DNA of 64,000 nucleotides from positions 85,523 to 149,522 of the forward strand of contig JARFTV010000003.1 of assembly GCA_029289325.1 (NCBI GenBank). Direction: 5' to 3'. The stretch comes from Alphaproteobacteria bacterium (GTDB lineage: Bacteria > Pseudomonadota > Alphaproteobacteria > Rhodobacterales > Rhodobacteraceae). The notes beneath the pieces were generated by a model that was not told where the DNA came from, did not search any database, and was given only the letters and a program-made list of their open reading frames with translations. Shown one piece after another: positions 40,252 to 48,255 of the stretch (positions are counted from its first letter, which is position 1; the number at the start of each line of letters is the position of its first letter). The translations under genes and the position numbers were made by a program.

Positions 40252-40872
40252 TCAGCCCAACAGACCCAGCACCTCATCGGCCAGATCCGCGACCTCGGCC
40301 GCCGCCATGCCCCGCGCCTCGGCCGCGCCAAGGCCCTGGCCCAGCGTTTCGGCATAGACAACCCGCTGGCCGAGTTTTGCTTCCGCAACTCCGCCGACTG
40401 CCCCAGCCGCCTCGGCCACCTCGGCGCCAAGTCGCGTCCCGGCCTTGACCCGGTTCAGCACGATCACCGCCCGCCGCCCCTCGCGTCCGATCAGGTCGAA
40501 TACGCCGTCGGTCGCCCAGAGATCCACCATCGACGCCGCCACCGGCACCAGCACCAGATCCGCCTCGCGCAGCGCGGGACGCAGGTCGGCATCGACCTTC
40601 GGCGGCGTGTCCACGATCACCACATCGGCCTGCTTCTTCAGCTTCTCGCATTCATAGCCGACGCCCCAGGCCGAGGCGGTAGAGAACTCCATCCCCGCCT
40701 CGCCCAGCCGTTCGCGCCGGGCCATGAACCAGCGGCCCAGACTGCCCTGCGGATCGGTATCCAGCAGCGCCACCGTCATCCCCCGCCGCCGGAACTCCAC
40801 CGCCAGGTTCACGGCCAGCGTCGTCTTGCCCGACCCGCCCTTCTGCTGCGCCACGGTCACGACCTTGCCCAT
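40252..40872 (-). CDS. ParA-family ATPase, solo copy
   Basis: 206 residues from [20 protein letters not shown]. The deviant Walker A KGGSGKTT is at 11-18, [13 protein letters not shown] at about 39-51, and VDTPPK is the Walker B. There is no ParB gene or recognisable parS next to it, and the protein lacks the N-terminal extension of chromosomal ParA, so it belongs with short MinD/ParA ATPases that position other cargo. The ATG follows a GGGGGA. Divergent from the cold-shock gene. Confidence 0.88.
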   Translation of the reverse strand: MGKVVTVAQQKGGSGKTTLAVNLAVEFRRRGMTVALLDTDPQGSLGRWFMARRERLGEAGMEFSTASAWGVGYECEKLKKQADVVIVDTPPKVDADLRPALREADLVLVPVAASMVDLWATDGVFDLIGREGRRAVIVLNRVKAGTRLGAEVAEAAGAVGGVAEAKLGQRVVYAETLGQGLGAAEARGMAAAEVADLADEVLGLLG

Positions 40873-40945
40873 CGCGAATCCCCCTATGCTGCAACGCAGC
40901 ATAGCCCATTCGCGGCCCCAGCACAGCCCCACTGCGGCAAGGCTT

Positions 40946-40974
40946 GGATTCACAACCGATCTGTCCTATATTTC
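40946..40974 (+). promoter_or_regulatory. sigma70-type promoter for the cold-shock gene
   Basis: TTGGAT (40946-40951), a 17-base spacer and TATATT (40969-40974). Transcription would start near 40981, giving a leader of about 115 bases before the ATG at 41096, as expected for cold-shock mRNAs. Confidence 0.6.
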
Positions 40975-41095
40975 GGCAGCGACGTTAACTTCTCGACCAC
41001 TGTCTCCGACCTTCGGCCACAGCAATCGACTTCAAGCTGACGGGGCCGGGCCGCCGCACTTCCGCGGGCGGCAGACTAGACAGGAGAACTTCACG

Positions 41096-41302
41096 ATGGC
41101 CAAGGGCACCGTGAAATGGTTCAATGAAACCAAAGGCTACGGCTTCATCGCCCCGGAAGGCGGCAAGAAGGACGTGTTCGTCCACATCACCGCGCTGGAG
41201 CGTGCTGGCCTGCGTGGCCTGAAGGACGGCCAGCCGGTCACCTTCGACATCGAAGCCGGCCGCGACGGGCGTGAATCCGCGACCAACCTCGCGCTCGCCT
41301 AA
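41096..41302 (+). CDS. cold-shock domain protein (CspA family)
   Basis: 68 residues, one OB-fold cold-shock domain that binds single-stranded RNA and [18 protein letters not shown] contains RNP1 (KGYGFI) and [13 protein letters not shown] holds RNP2 (VFVHI). AGGAGAA precedes the ATG by 9 bases. The long leader and the terminator at 41317 make it a single-gene transcript. Confidence 0.96.
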   Translation: MAKGTVKWFNETKGYGFIAPEGGKKDVFVHITALERAGLRGLKDGQPVTFDIEAGRDGRESATNLALA

Positions 41303-41316
41303 GCGATCCTCGGCCG

Positions 41317-41336
41317 GGGGCGGTCCGCCGCCCCTT
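41317..41336 (+). terminator. hairpin after the cold-shock gene
   Basis: Arms GGGGCGG (41317-41323) and CCGCCCC (41328-41334) with a TCCG loop, followed by TT. It lies 14 bases after the stop codon, close to the convergent gene end at 41342. Confidence 0.7.
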
Positions 41337-41341
41337 GCCTG

Positions 41342-41773
41342 CTACATCAGCGTGACCGCTTCCCGGTCGCGCAGGACATGGTCGAACCCGCGGCGAAAGC
41401 CCGGCTCGGCCACCGGGTCCGGCAGACAGACCGCCGTGCGCCGCCCCAGGGGATAGGCCGGTACGTCGAACTCCCGGCTCAGCAGCATCACCCGCATCCG
41501 CGCCTCGGCTGCGATCAGCGTGGCAATCGCCTGCTCGGCCGCCATGATCCCGCCGAAGGCGTCGCATTCCATGACGAAGAGGTCATAGCCCAGCGGATCG
41601 TCCAGCACCGCCGCCAGCGCCGCCGCCGGAGCATCCGCGACCTCGACCAGACTGCCATAATCCGCAAGCCGCTGGGCACTTTGCCCCTCGGGGCGATTGG
41701 TCAGAAGCATCACGCGCAGGCCCAGCGTCTGGGGGGCCGGGGAATGATTGTCGATCCCGGGGAATGTCTGCAC
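41342..41773 (-). CDS. receiver-like protein of unknown function
   Basis: 143 residues beginning with GTG at 41773, preceded by GGAGG at normal distance. The alternation LRVMLLTNRPE, LVEVADAPAAALAAVLDD, YDLFVMECDAFGG, RMRVMLLSREF looks like a CheY-type beta-alpha fold with an acidic residue where the phosphoacceptor would be (MECD), but the acidic pair at the end of strand 1 and the usual Lys are not evident. It may be a pseudo-receiver. No neighbour explains it: it converges on the cold-shock gene and is divergent from the aldolase. Confidence 0.6.
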   Translation of the reverse strand: MQTFPGIDNHSPAPQTLGLRVMLLTNRPEGQSAQRLADYGSLVEVADAPAAALAAVLDDPLGYDLFVMECDAFGGIMAAEQAIATLIAAEARMRVMLLSREFDVPAYPLGRRTAVCLPDPVAEPGFRRGFDHVLRDREAVTLM

Positions 41774-42035
41774 CGCGCACCTCCATCACAGGGCCTGCGT
41801 AACATGGCATTGCAGCCAGCATTTGCCGTAAACAAGGAAAGTTACAGGTCAAAACCGGGGGACGCGCCACATTCCAGCATAGGTTGCCGGTCCGCCGCCA
41901 CAATGCCACGTCACGGTTGCAATGCGCGCCTTCCGAAAGATCGTTAACGTCGTGCCTCCCGCTGTTAACCTGTTTCGGCTCGGAATACAGCCCGTGATGC
42001 GCGAGACTGCGGGCGAATCACCAAAGGATGATCGG

Positions 42036-42782
42036 ATGAACCAGCACGCCAACCTTGCCCATTGGGATCTGCGCCAGGATCTAGCCGCCGCCTTCCGCTG
42101 GACCGCGCGGCTGAACCTGCATGAAGCCGTGGCCAACCATTTCTCGCTGGCCGTGAACCCCGAGGGGACGCGCTTCCTGATCAACCCGAACGGTCGGCAT
42201 TTCAGCCGGATCACCGCCTCGTCGCTGGTCGAGATCGACGCGAACGACCCGGCCACCATGTCCCGCCCCGACGCGCCTGACCCGACCGCCTGGGGACTGC
42301 ACGGCTCGATCCACCGGGCCTGCCCCCATGCGGCCTGCGTGATGCATGTCCATTCGATCCATGCGACCGTGCTGGCCAGCCTTGCGGACTCCCGCCTGCC
42401 CGCGATCGACCAGAACACCGCGATGTTCCACAACCGCCACGTCGTCGACGACCATTACGGCGGCATGGCCTTCGAGGAAGAAGGCGCCCGCTGCGCCCAG
42501 CTTCTTGCCGATCCGAAGATCACCACGATGATCATGGGCAACCACGGCGTCCTCGTGATCGGCCGCACCGTGGCCGAGACCTTCAACCGCCTCTACTACT
42601 TCGAACGCGCGGCCGAGACCTATATCCGCGCGCTGCAAACCGGCAGACCGCTCCGCGTCCTGCCCGAGGAGATCGCCGAAAAGACTGCCCGCGAATGGGA
42701 AAGCTATCCCGGCTTCGCCGAGGCGCATCTGCGCGAGCTCCGCGCAATCCTGGATGCCGAGGATCCCGGCTACGCTGGCTGA
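42036..42782 (+). CDS. class II aldolase/adducin-family protein
   Basis: 248 residues. The zinc site of class II aldolases is visible: H104 and H106 in CVMHVHSIHATV and H170 in MGNHGVLVIG. NHFSLAVNPEGTRFLINPNG and YYFERAAETYIRALQTG are family segments. Members are fuculose- or ribulose-phosphate aldolases, epimerases and decarboxylases; the substrate cannot be told here. The ATG at 42036 follows AAAGGATGATCGG. It is followed on the same strand by choline sulfatase (153-base gap). Confidence 0.82.
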   Translation: MNQHANLAHWDLRQDLAAAFRWTARLNLHEAVANHFSLAVNPEGTRFLINPNGRHFSRITASSLVEIDANDPATMSRPDAPDPTAWGLHGSIHRACPHAACVMHVHSIHATVLASLADSRLPAIDQNTAMFHNRHVVDDHYGGMAFEEEGARCAQLLADPKITTMIMGNHGVLVIGRTVAETFNRLYYFERAAETYIRALQTGRPLRVLPEEIAEKTAREWESYPGFAEAHLRELRAILDAEDPGYAG

Positions 42783-42935
42783 CCGCCCGCGCCCGGTCGT
42801 CGCGAACCGCCCCCTGCGAGAACCGAACGCAGGGAGGGAGGAGCGATGGCCGAAAAGCGGCGGCCAAGGTCGGTCGGTGGCCAGACCGCCACACGCCATG
42901 CGTGCGACGAGGGCGCAATCGAAGGAAGGCACCAG

Positions 42936-44438
42936 ATGACCAGACCGAACCTGTTGATCCTGATGGTCGACCAGCTGACCGGGACGCTTTTCCCCGACGG
43001 CCCGGCCGATTTCCTCCACGCGCCTAACCTGCGCGCCCTTGCCGCCCGCGCCGCCCGGTTCCGCAACTGCTACACCGCCTCTCCGCTCTGCGCCCCCGCG
43101 CGGGCCAGCTTCATGTCCGGCCAGCTCCCCAGCCGCACCCGCGTCTATGACAATGCCGCCGAATTCGCCTCGGACATCCCGACCTATGCCCACCACCTGC
43201 GCCGGGCGGGCTATCAGACCGCGCTGTCCGGCAAGATGCATTTCGTCGGCCCCGACCAGCTCCACGGCTTCGAGGAACGCCTGACCACCGACATCTATCC
43301 GGCCGATTTCGGCTGGACCCCCGACTACCGCAAGCCCGGGGAAAGGATCGACTGGTGGTATCACAACCTCGGCTCGGTGACCGGGGCCGGCGTGGCCGAG
43401 ATCACCAACCAGTACGAATATGACGACGACGTCGCCTTCCAGGCGGTGCAGAAGCTCTACGACCTCTCCCGCGGCCAGGATCCGCGGCCCTGGTGCCTGA
43501 CGGTCAGCTTCACCCACCCGCATGACCCCTTCGTCGCGCGGCGCAAATACTGGGATCTCTATGAGGGCGCCCCGGAATGCGAACCGCCCGAGGGGCTGGA
43601 TTATGAGGATATGGACCCCCATTCGCGCCGCCTGATGGACGCCTGCGACTGGCGCGGCATGGAGATCACTCCCGATCACATCCGCCGCGCCCGCCGGGCC
43701 TACTTTGCCAATATCAGCTATATCGACGACAAGATCGGCGAGATCCTCGCGGTCCTCAAGGCGACCCGGCAGGAGGCCAGCATCGTCTTTCTCTCCGACC
43801 ACGGCGAGATGCTGGGCGAGAAGGGCCTGTGGTTCAAGATGAACTTCTTCGAACCCTCGGCGCGCGTCCCGCTGATGATCGCGGCACCCGAGCTTCCGGC
43901 CGGTCGGATCGACACGCCCGTCAGCTCGATCGACCTTGCGCCGACCCTTGCGGCGCTGGCCGGGATCCTGATGGACGAAGTGGCCCCCTGGACCGAGGGC
44001 GTGAACCTCGTCCCCGTGGCGAAGGGCGCGCCGCGCGGCCCGGTCGCCATGGAATATGCCGCCGAAGGCACGATCACCCCGATGGTCGCACTGCGGGAAG
44101 GCGCCTGGAAATACATCCGCTGCCCGGCCGACCCTGAACAGCTGTTCGACCTGGCGAACGACCCCGGCGAGACCACGAACCTCGCCCAGGACCCGCGCGC
44201 CGCCCAGGTGCTCGACCATTTCCGCGCCCTGGCCGACGCCCGCTGGGACCTTGCCGCCTATGACGCCCAGGTCCGCGAAAGCCAGGCCCGCCGCTGGGTC
44301 GTGTACGAGGCGCTTCGCAACGGTGCCTATTACCCCTGGGACCACCAGCCGCTCCGCGCCGCATCCGAACGCTACATGCGCAACCACATGGACCTGAACG
44401 TGCTGGAAGAGTCGAAACGGTTCCCCCGAGGCGAATAG
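42936..44438 (+). CDS. betC: choline-sulfatase
   Basis: 500 residues of the type I sulfatase family. SPLCAPARASFMSG contains the C-x-A-x-R formylglycine signature (C52, R56), and D12 in LILMVDQLTG starts the Ca2+ site. DHGEMLGEKGLWFKMNFFEP and the C-terminal RRWVVYEALRNGAYYPW are typical of choline sulfatases, which release choline and sulfate from choline-O-sulfate. This ties it to the glycine-betaine theme of the region. Start ATG at 42936 follows GAAGGAAGG. Confidence 0.8.
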   Translation: MTRPNLLILMVDQLTGTLFPDGPADFLHAPNLRALAARAARFRNCYTASPLCAPARASFMSGQLPSRTRVYDNAAEFASDIPTYAHHLRRAGYQTALSGKMHFVGPDQLHGFEERLTTDIYPADFGWTPDYRKPGERIDWWYHNLGSVTGAGVAEITNQYEYDDDVAFQAVQKLYDLSRGQDPRPWCLTVSFTHPHDPFVARRKYWDLYEGAPECEPPEGLDYEDMDPHSRRLMDACDWRGMEITPDHIRRARRAYFANISYIDDKIGEILAVLKATRQEASIVFLSDHGEMLGEKGLWFKMNFFEPSARVPLMIAAPELPAGRIDTPVSSIDLAPTLAALAGILMDEVAPWTEGVNLVPVAKGAPRGPVAMEYAAEGTITPMVALREGAWKYIRCPADPEQLFDLANDPGETTNLAQDPRAAQVLDHFRALADARWDLAAYDAQVRESQARRWVVYEALRNGAYYPWDHQPLRAASERYMRNHMDLNVLEESKRFPRGE

Positions 44439-44442
44439 GGAC

Positions 44443-44465
44443 GGTGGGCGAACCGCCCACCCTAC
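44443..44465. repeat. dispersed palindrome, family A partial copy 3
   Basis: GGTGGGCG (44443-44450) and CGCCCACC (44454-44461) followed by CTAC, a shortened version of the palindromes at 13815, 37307 and 60391. It lies just after betC and before the convergent GMC gene end, so it can serve as terminator. Confidence 0.6.
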
Positions 44466-44540
44466 CCCCGCGCCCGCGCCGCTTCCGCGGCAGCGCCGTC
44501 CGCGGGGCTCGATGCCCCAAGGACGGCACCGGGCAAAGGA

Positions 44541-46154
44541 TCACCGCGCCTCGGCCAGCACCCGTTCCGCGCCCTTCCAGCCCATCAGCATGGCGGGCGC
44601 ATTGGTGTTCCCGGCAATGATGTTCGGGAAGGCACTGGCGTCGATCACGCGCAGGCCGCCCAGCCCATGCACCCGCAGCCCCGCATCCACCACCGAAGCC
44701 GAGGCGTCGCGTCCCATCCGGCAGGTGCAGCTTGGATGATAGACCGTCCCCGACCGGGCGCGGAAATCGGCGATCAAATCCTCATCCGCCACCACCTCCG
44801 GCCCCGGCCGCAACTCCTCCTTGATCAGCCGCGCCAGTGCCGGTTGCGCGGCGATGGTCCGCAGGAACTTCACCGCCGCCAGCATCTCCTCGACATCGTT
44901 GTCAGTAGAGAACGCATTGGCGGTGATCACCGGATGATCCTCCGGCCGCGCGCTGCGCAGCCGGATATGGCCCCGGCTGGTCGGGCGGCAGTTCGAAAGC
45001 CCGATCGACATGCCCGACCAGGGGTCCGGGTTCAGGATCGGCCGCTCGCCATCGCGCGGGACCAGCGTGGAAAAGGCCTGGAAATACAGCTGCATGTTCG
45101 GCCGATTCAGATCCGGCCGCGTGCGGAAGAAGCCGCCGCCGTGGTTGATCGACTTCGCCAGTGGCCCGCCACCGCCCAGGAAATACTGCATCCCCGCCCG
45201 CAGCTTGCCCCACCAGGGCCGCAGCTCGTCGTTGTAGGTCGGCACCTTCATCGACCAGGTGTAGTTGATCCCCTGATGGTCGCTCAGATGGTCCCCGACA
45301 TTCGGATTGTCCGCGACCACCGGGATTCCCAACCCCTGCAAAAGCGCCCCCGGCCCGATCCCGGACAGTTGCAGAAGCTGCGGCGAGTTGATTGCCCCAC
45401 CCGCAAGGATCACCTCGCCCCGGGCCCGCAGCACCCGTGTCTCGCCGCCCCTGCGGTACTCCACGCCCACGGCCCGGCCGCCCTCGATCACCACCCTCGT
45501 CGCCAACGCCCCGGTGATGACCCGCAGGTTCGACCGCTTCATCGCCGGCCGCAGGAAGGCCCGCGCGGCCGAGTTCCGGCGGGCGCCCTTGATCGTCATC
45601 TGGTAGATTCCGGCACCTTCCTGCACCGCGCCGTTGAAATCCGGGTTCTCCGCCAATCCCGCCTCGGCGCAGGCGGCGACATAGGCCGGGACCAGCGGAT
45701 GCAGACCCGTCCGATTGGCCGAGATGAACAAGGGCCCGCCCGTGCCGCGCCAGTCATCCCCGCCCGCCTCGTTGTCCTCCATCGCCCGATAGGCGGCGAG
45801 GCAGTCTTCCCAGCCCCAGCCCGGGTTCTCGCGCCCCCAATCCTCGTAATCCGCCCGGTGTCCCCGGATCCAGACCATCGCGTTGATGCTGGACGAGCCG
45901 CCCAGAACCTTGCCCCGGGGCCAGTGGTCGCGACTGCCGTTCAGGCCCGTATCCGGCTCGGTCCGGTACAGCCAGTTCACCGCCGGATCGTAGAAGAGCT
46001 TTCCATAGCCCAGTGGCAGCTGCACGAAGAAGCGCCGGTCCGTGCCCCCCGCCTCCAGGACGGTGACCTTGTGGCGCCCCGACGCGGTCAGCCGCTCGGC
46101 CAGGACGCAGCCTGCCGACCCCGCGCCGACGATGATGTAATCGGTCTCATCCAT
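44541..46154 (-). CDS. GMC-family oxidoreductase (choline dehydrogenase-like)
   Basis: 537 residues. FAD-binding GAGSAGC at 10-16, GMC signature 1 in GGSSSINAMVWIRGHRADYE (about 80-99), signature 2 GGAINSPQLLQLSGIGP (about 255-271), and the active-site histidine in HPSCTCRMG near the C-terminus. It is similar to BetA, but many BetA-like GMC enzymes act on other alcohols. Position opposite choline sulfatase makes choline a fair candidate substrate; no betaine aldehyde dehydrogenase is in the window. I placed the start at MDETDYIIVG. Confidence 0.85.
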   Translation of the reverse strand: MDETDYIIVGAGSAGCVLAERLTASGRHKVTVLEAGGTDRRFFVQLPLGYGKLFYDPAVNWLYRTEPDTGLNGSRDHWPRGKVLGGSSSINAMVWIRGHRADYEDWGRENPGWGWEDCLAAYRAMEDNEAGGDDWRGTGGPLFISANRTGLHPLVPAYVAACAEAGLAENPDFNGAVQEGAGIYQMTIKGARRNSAARAFLRPAMKRSNLRVITGALATRVVIEGGRAVGVEYRRGGETRVLRARGEVILAGGAINSPQLLQLSGIGPGALLQGLGIPVVADNPNVGDHLSDHQGINYTWSMKVPTYNDELRPWWGKLRAGMQYFLGGGGPLAKSINHGGGFFRTRPDLNRPNMQLYFQAFSTLVPRDGERPILNPDPWSGMSIGLSNCRPTSRGHIRLRSARPEDHPVITANAFSTDNDVEEMLAAVKFLRTIAAQPALARLIKEELRPGPEVVADEDLIADFRARSGTVYHPSCTCRMGRDASASVVDAGLRVHGLGGLRVIDASAFPNIIAGNTNAPAMLMGWKGAERVLAEAR

Positions 46155-46309
46155 GCTCGCCCCCGGCAACCATACGCGAAACTAGCGGCGGGCCGGGCGC
46201 TGAACCGTCCGGTTTGCGACACCGAATGTCGTATCTGGCACCGCTCCTCGTCCGACGTCGTCTTCTCGTCGCCGCGAGGAGAGATGAGGCCATCGACGCG
46301 CCGCCGCCC

Positions 46310-46780
46310 CTAGTCCTCAATTGCGAAGCTGGGGGCGTAGTCCACCGGAAAATTCACCGACCGGGCGATGAAGCAGACGTCGTGGATGCGGTGATGGATC
46401 GCCTCGGCCGCGGCGAGATCGGTCCCCGGCTTCACCGTCACCTGCGGACGCAAGGTCACCGCCACGAACCGCCCCGCGCCGCCGCGCCCGACCTCGCCCA
46501 CGCCCAGGGGGCTGTCGGCGTAAGAGGTCACCACGATCCCCGCATCGGAGGCATAATGCAGATACCACAGCATGTGACAGGCCGAGAGCGCCGAGAGCAG
46601 CAGGTCCTCCGGGTTCATCTTGCCCGGATCGCCGCCCAGCAGCGGATCGTTGGAACAATGAACCACCGCCTTGCCCGGCACCGCGATGTCCCAGGTCCGG
46701 TCATAGGCCTTGTAATGCGCCGTCCCCTCGCCCCGGTTGCCGGTCCATTGGATGCGGGTGGTGTAGTCATGGTTGGGCAT
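46310..46780 (-). CDS. OsmC-family peroxiredoxin-like protein
   Basis: 156 residues with the two redox cysteines of the OsmC/Ohr superfamily: C68 in LSALSACHMLWYLH and C136 in HDVCFIARSVNFPVD. NPEDLLLSALSACHM is the family signature. Such enzymes reduce organic hydroperoxides with thiols. It belongs to the YhfA/OsmC branch rather than typical Ohr, so the substrate is open. Divergent from the broken DHFR-family gene. Confidence 0.88.
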   Translation of the reverse strand: MPNHDYTTRIQWTGNRGEGTAHYKAYDRTWDIAVPGKAVVHCSNDPLLGGDPGKMNPEDLLLSALSACHMLWYLHYASDAGIVVTSYADSPLGVGEVGRGGAGRFVAVTLRPQVTVKPGTDLAAAEAIHHRIHDVCFIARSVNFPVDYAPSFAIED

Positions 46781-46919
46781 GTGTCATCTCCCTTGCCACC
46801 GGGGCAGGCTAGCCCGACTTGCGCCTGTGGGCCAGTTGGGAACGAAAGGAAAACACTACCTTGGCAGAAGGGGGAGGAAATGGCATAGACGACGCCCCAT
46901 TCGCACAGGAGGACCCGCC

Positions 46920-47455
46920 ATGCCCACCGGACATGTCTTCATCGGCACCAGCCTTGACGGTTTCATCGCGCGCAAGGATGGCAGCCTCGACTGGCTGATC
47001 CTGCCGAACACAAGAATGAGGATCACGGCTATGCCGCCTTCATCAAGGATATCGACGCCATCGTGATGGGTCGGGGAAGCTATGACTTGGTGCAGGGCTT
47101 CGACCCATGGCCCTATGACAAACCGGTTCTGGTCCTGTCACGCCAGCTTGCCGGAACCGAACCGCCCGACGCCCTGCGCGGCAAGGTCAGCTTTGCCGAT
47201 CTCACCCCCCGCGCCGCGATGGAGCATCTGGGTCGGCAGGGCGCGTCGCGGGTCTATGTCGATGGCGGGCAGATCGTGCAGGCCTTCCTGCGCGACGGTC
47301 TGATCGACGACATGGTGATTTCCCGCGTGCCCGTGCTGATCGGCGAGGGGCGCAGCCTTTTCGGGCCGCTCACCACCGACGTGAAGCTTCGGCACGAGCG
47401 GACGGTCACCTTCCCCTCCGGCCTCGTCCAATCGCACTACAGCCTGCGCGCCTAG
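46920..47455 (+). pseudogene. dihydrofolate-reductase/RibD-C-like gene with a frameshift
   Basis: The start MPTGHVFIGTSLDGFIARKD (ATG 46920, after AGGAGGA) and the remainder EDHGYAAFIKDIDAIVMGRG to VQSHYSLRA are parts of one RibD-C/DHFR-like protein in different frames. The switch lies at about 46995-47015, and the total length of 536 bases is one short of a multiple of three, so a single-base deletion explains it. Read as intact it would be about 178 residues. It could be a recent pseudogene or a sequencing error, since everything else is well preserved. Overlaps caiD by 4 bases at the 3' end. Confidence 0.78.
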
Positions 47456-48255
47456 CGGCCCTTCCAGACCGGGTCGCGCTTTTCGGCGAAGGCCCGGGCC
47501 CCCTCAAGCTGGTCCTCCGAGGAATACAGCCGGTCCACCGTCGGCATCTGCCGCTTGGTGATCCGGTTCAGCGCATCCTGAAAGCGCATGTTCTCTGCCT
47601 CGCGCACCACTTCCTTGATCGCGGCATAGACCAGCGGCGGCCCGCTCTCCAACAGCCGGGCCAGGTCCCAGGCCTTGGCCAGCAGGTCCTCGGGCGCGCA
47701 GACCTCCTTGATCAGGCCCCAGCGGAAGGCCTCTTCGGCGTCGAACCAGCGCCCCGTAAGCAGGAGGTCCATCGCTACATGATAGGGGATCCGCTTCGGC
47801 AGCTTGATCGAGGCCGCATCCGCCACCGTGCCTGACCGGATCTCCGGCAGGGCGAAGGTCGCATTGGTGGAACAGAGGATCAGGTCGGCGCTGAGCGCCA
47901 GTTCCAGCCCGCCACCGCAGCAGATGCCCTGCACCGCCGCGATCACCGGCTTGTTCAGGTTCGGCAACTCCTGCAGGCCACCGAAGCCCCCCACGCCATA
48001 GTCGCCGTCGACCGCATCGCCATCGGCCGCCGCCTTCAGGTCCCAGCCGGGGCAGAAGAACTTCTCCCCCTCCGACCGCAGGATGCAGACCCTCAGCGAG
48101 TCGTCATCCCGGAAATCCCGGAACACCAGCCCCATGATCCGGCTGGTCTTGAGGTCGATCGCATTGGCCTTGGGCCGGTCCAGCGTGACCTCCAGCACCG
48201 CCCCCTCGCGCCGGGTCTTCACCGGCCCGTCGGTCCGCATCTCCATCGCCATCAT
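47452..48255 (-). CDS. caiD: carnitinyl-CoA dehydratase/crotonobetainyl-CoA hydratase
   Basis: 267 residues of the enoyl-CoA hydratase (crotonase) family. The CaiD-specific end SEDQLEGARAFAEKRDPVWK and the early LDRPKANAIDLKTSRIMG match E. coli CaiD closely. The oxyanion-hole GGGLELALSADLI and LPEIRSGTVADA segments are present; the usual first catalytic glutamate region differs as in other CaiD. It should interconvert crotonobetainyl-CoA and carnitinyl-CoA. The ligase stop overlaps this start by 4 bases; three in-frame ATGs are clustered and 48252 is equally possible. Confidence 0.82.
   Translation of the reverse strand: MMAMEMRTDGPVKTRREGAVLEVTLDRPKANAIDLKTSRIMGLVFRDFRDDDSLRVCILRSEGEKFFCPGWDLKAAADGDAVDGDYGVGGFGGLQELPNLNKPVIAAVQGICCGGGLELALSADLILCSTNATFALPEIRSGTVADAASIKLPKRIPYHVAMDLLLTGRWFDAEEAFRWGLIKEVCAPEDLLAKAWDLARLLESGPPLVYAAIKEVVREAENMRFQDALNRITKRQMPTVDRLYSSEDQLEGARAFAEKRDPVWKGR

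Noticed and set aside
42081-44387. 768-codon open frame antisense to the aldolase and betC
   Set aside because: Spans two well-supported genes on the other strand and shows no family motifs.
46833-46860. GGAAC in the OsmC-DHFR divergent region as another EcfG promoter
   Set aside because: No CGTT at 16-17 bases; only exact matches were accepted.
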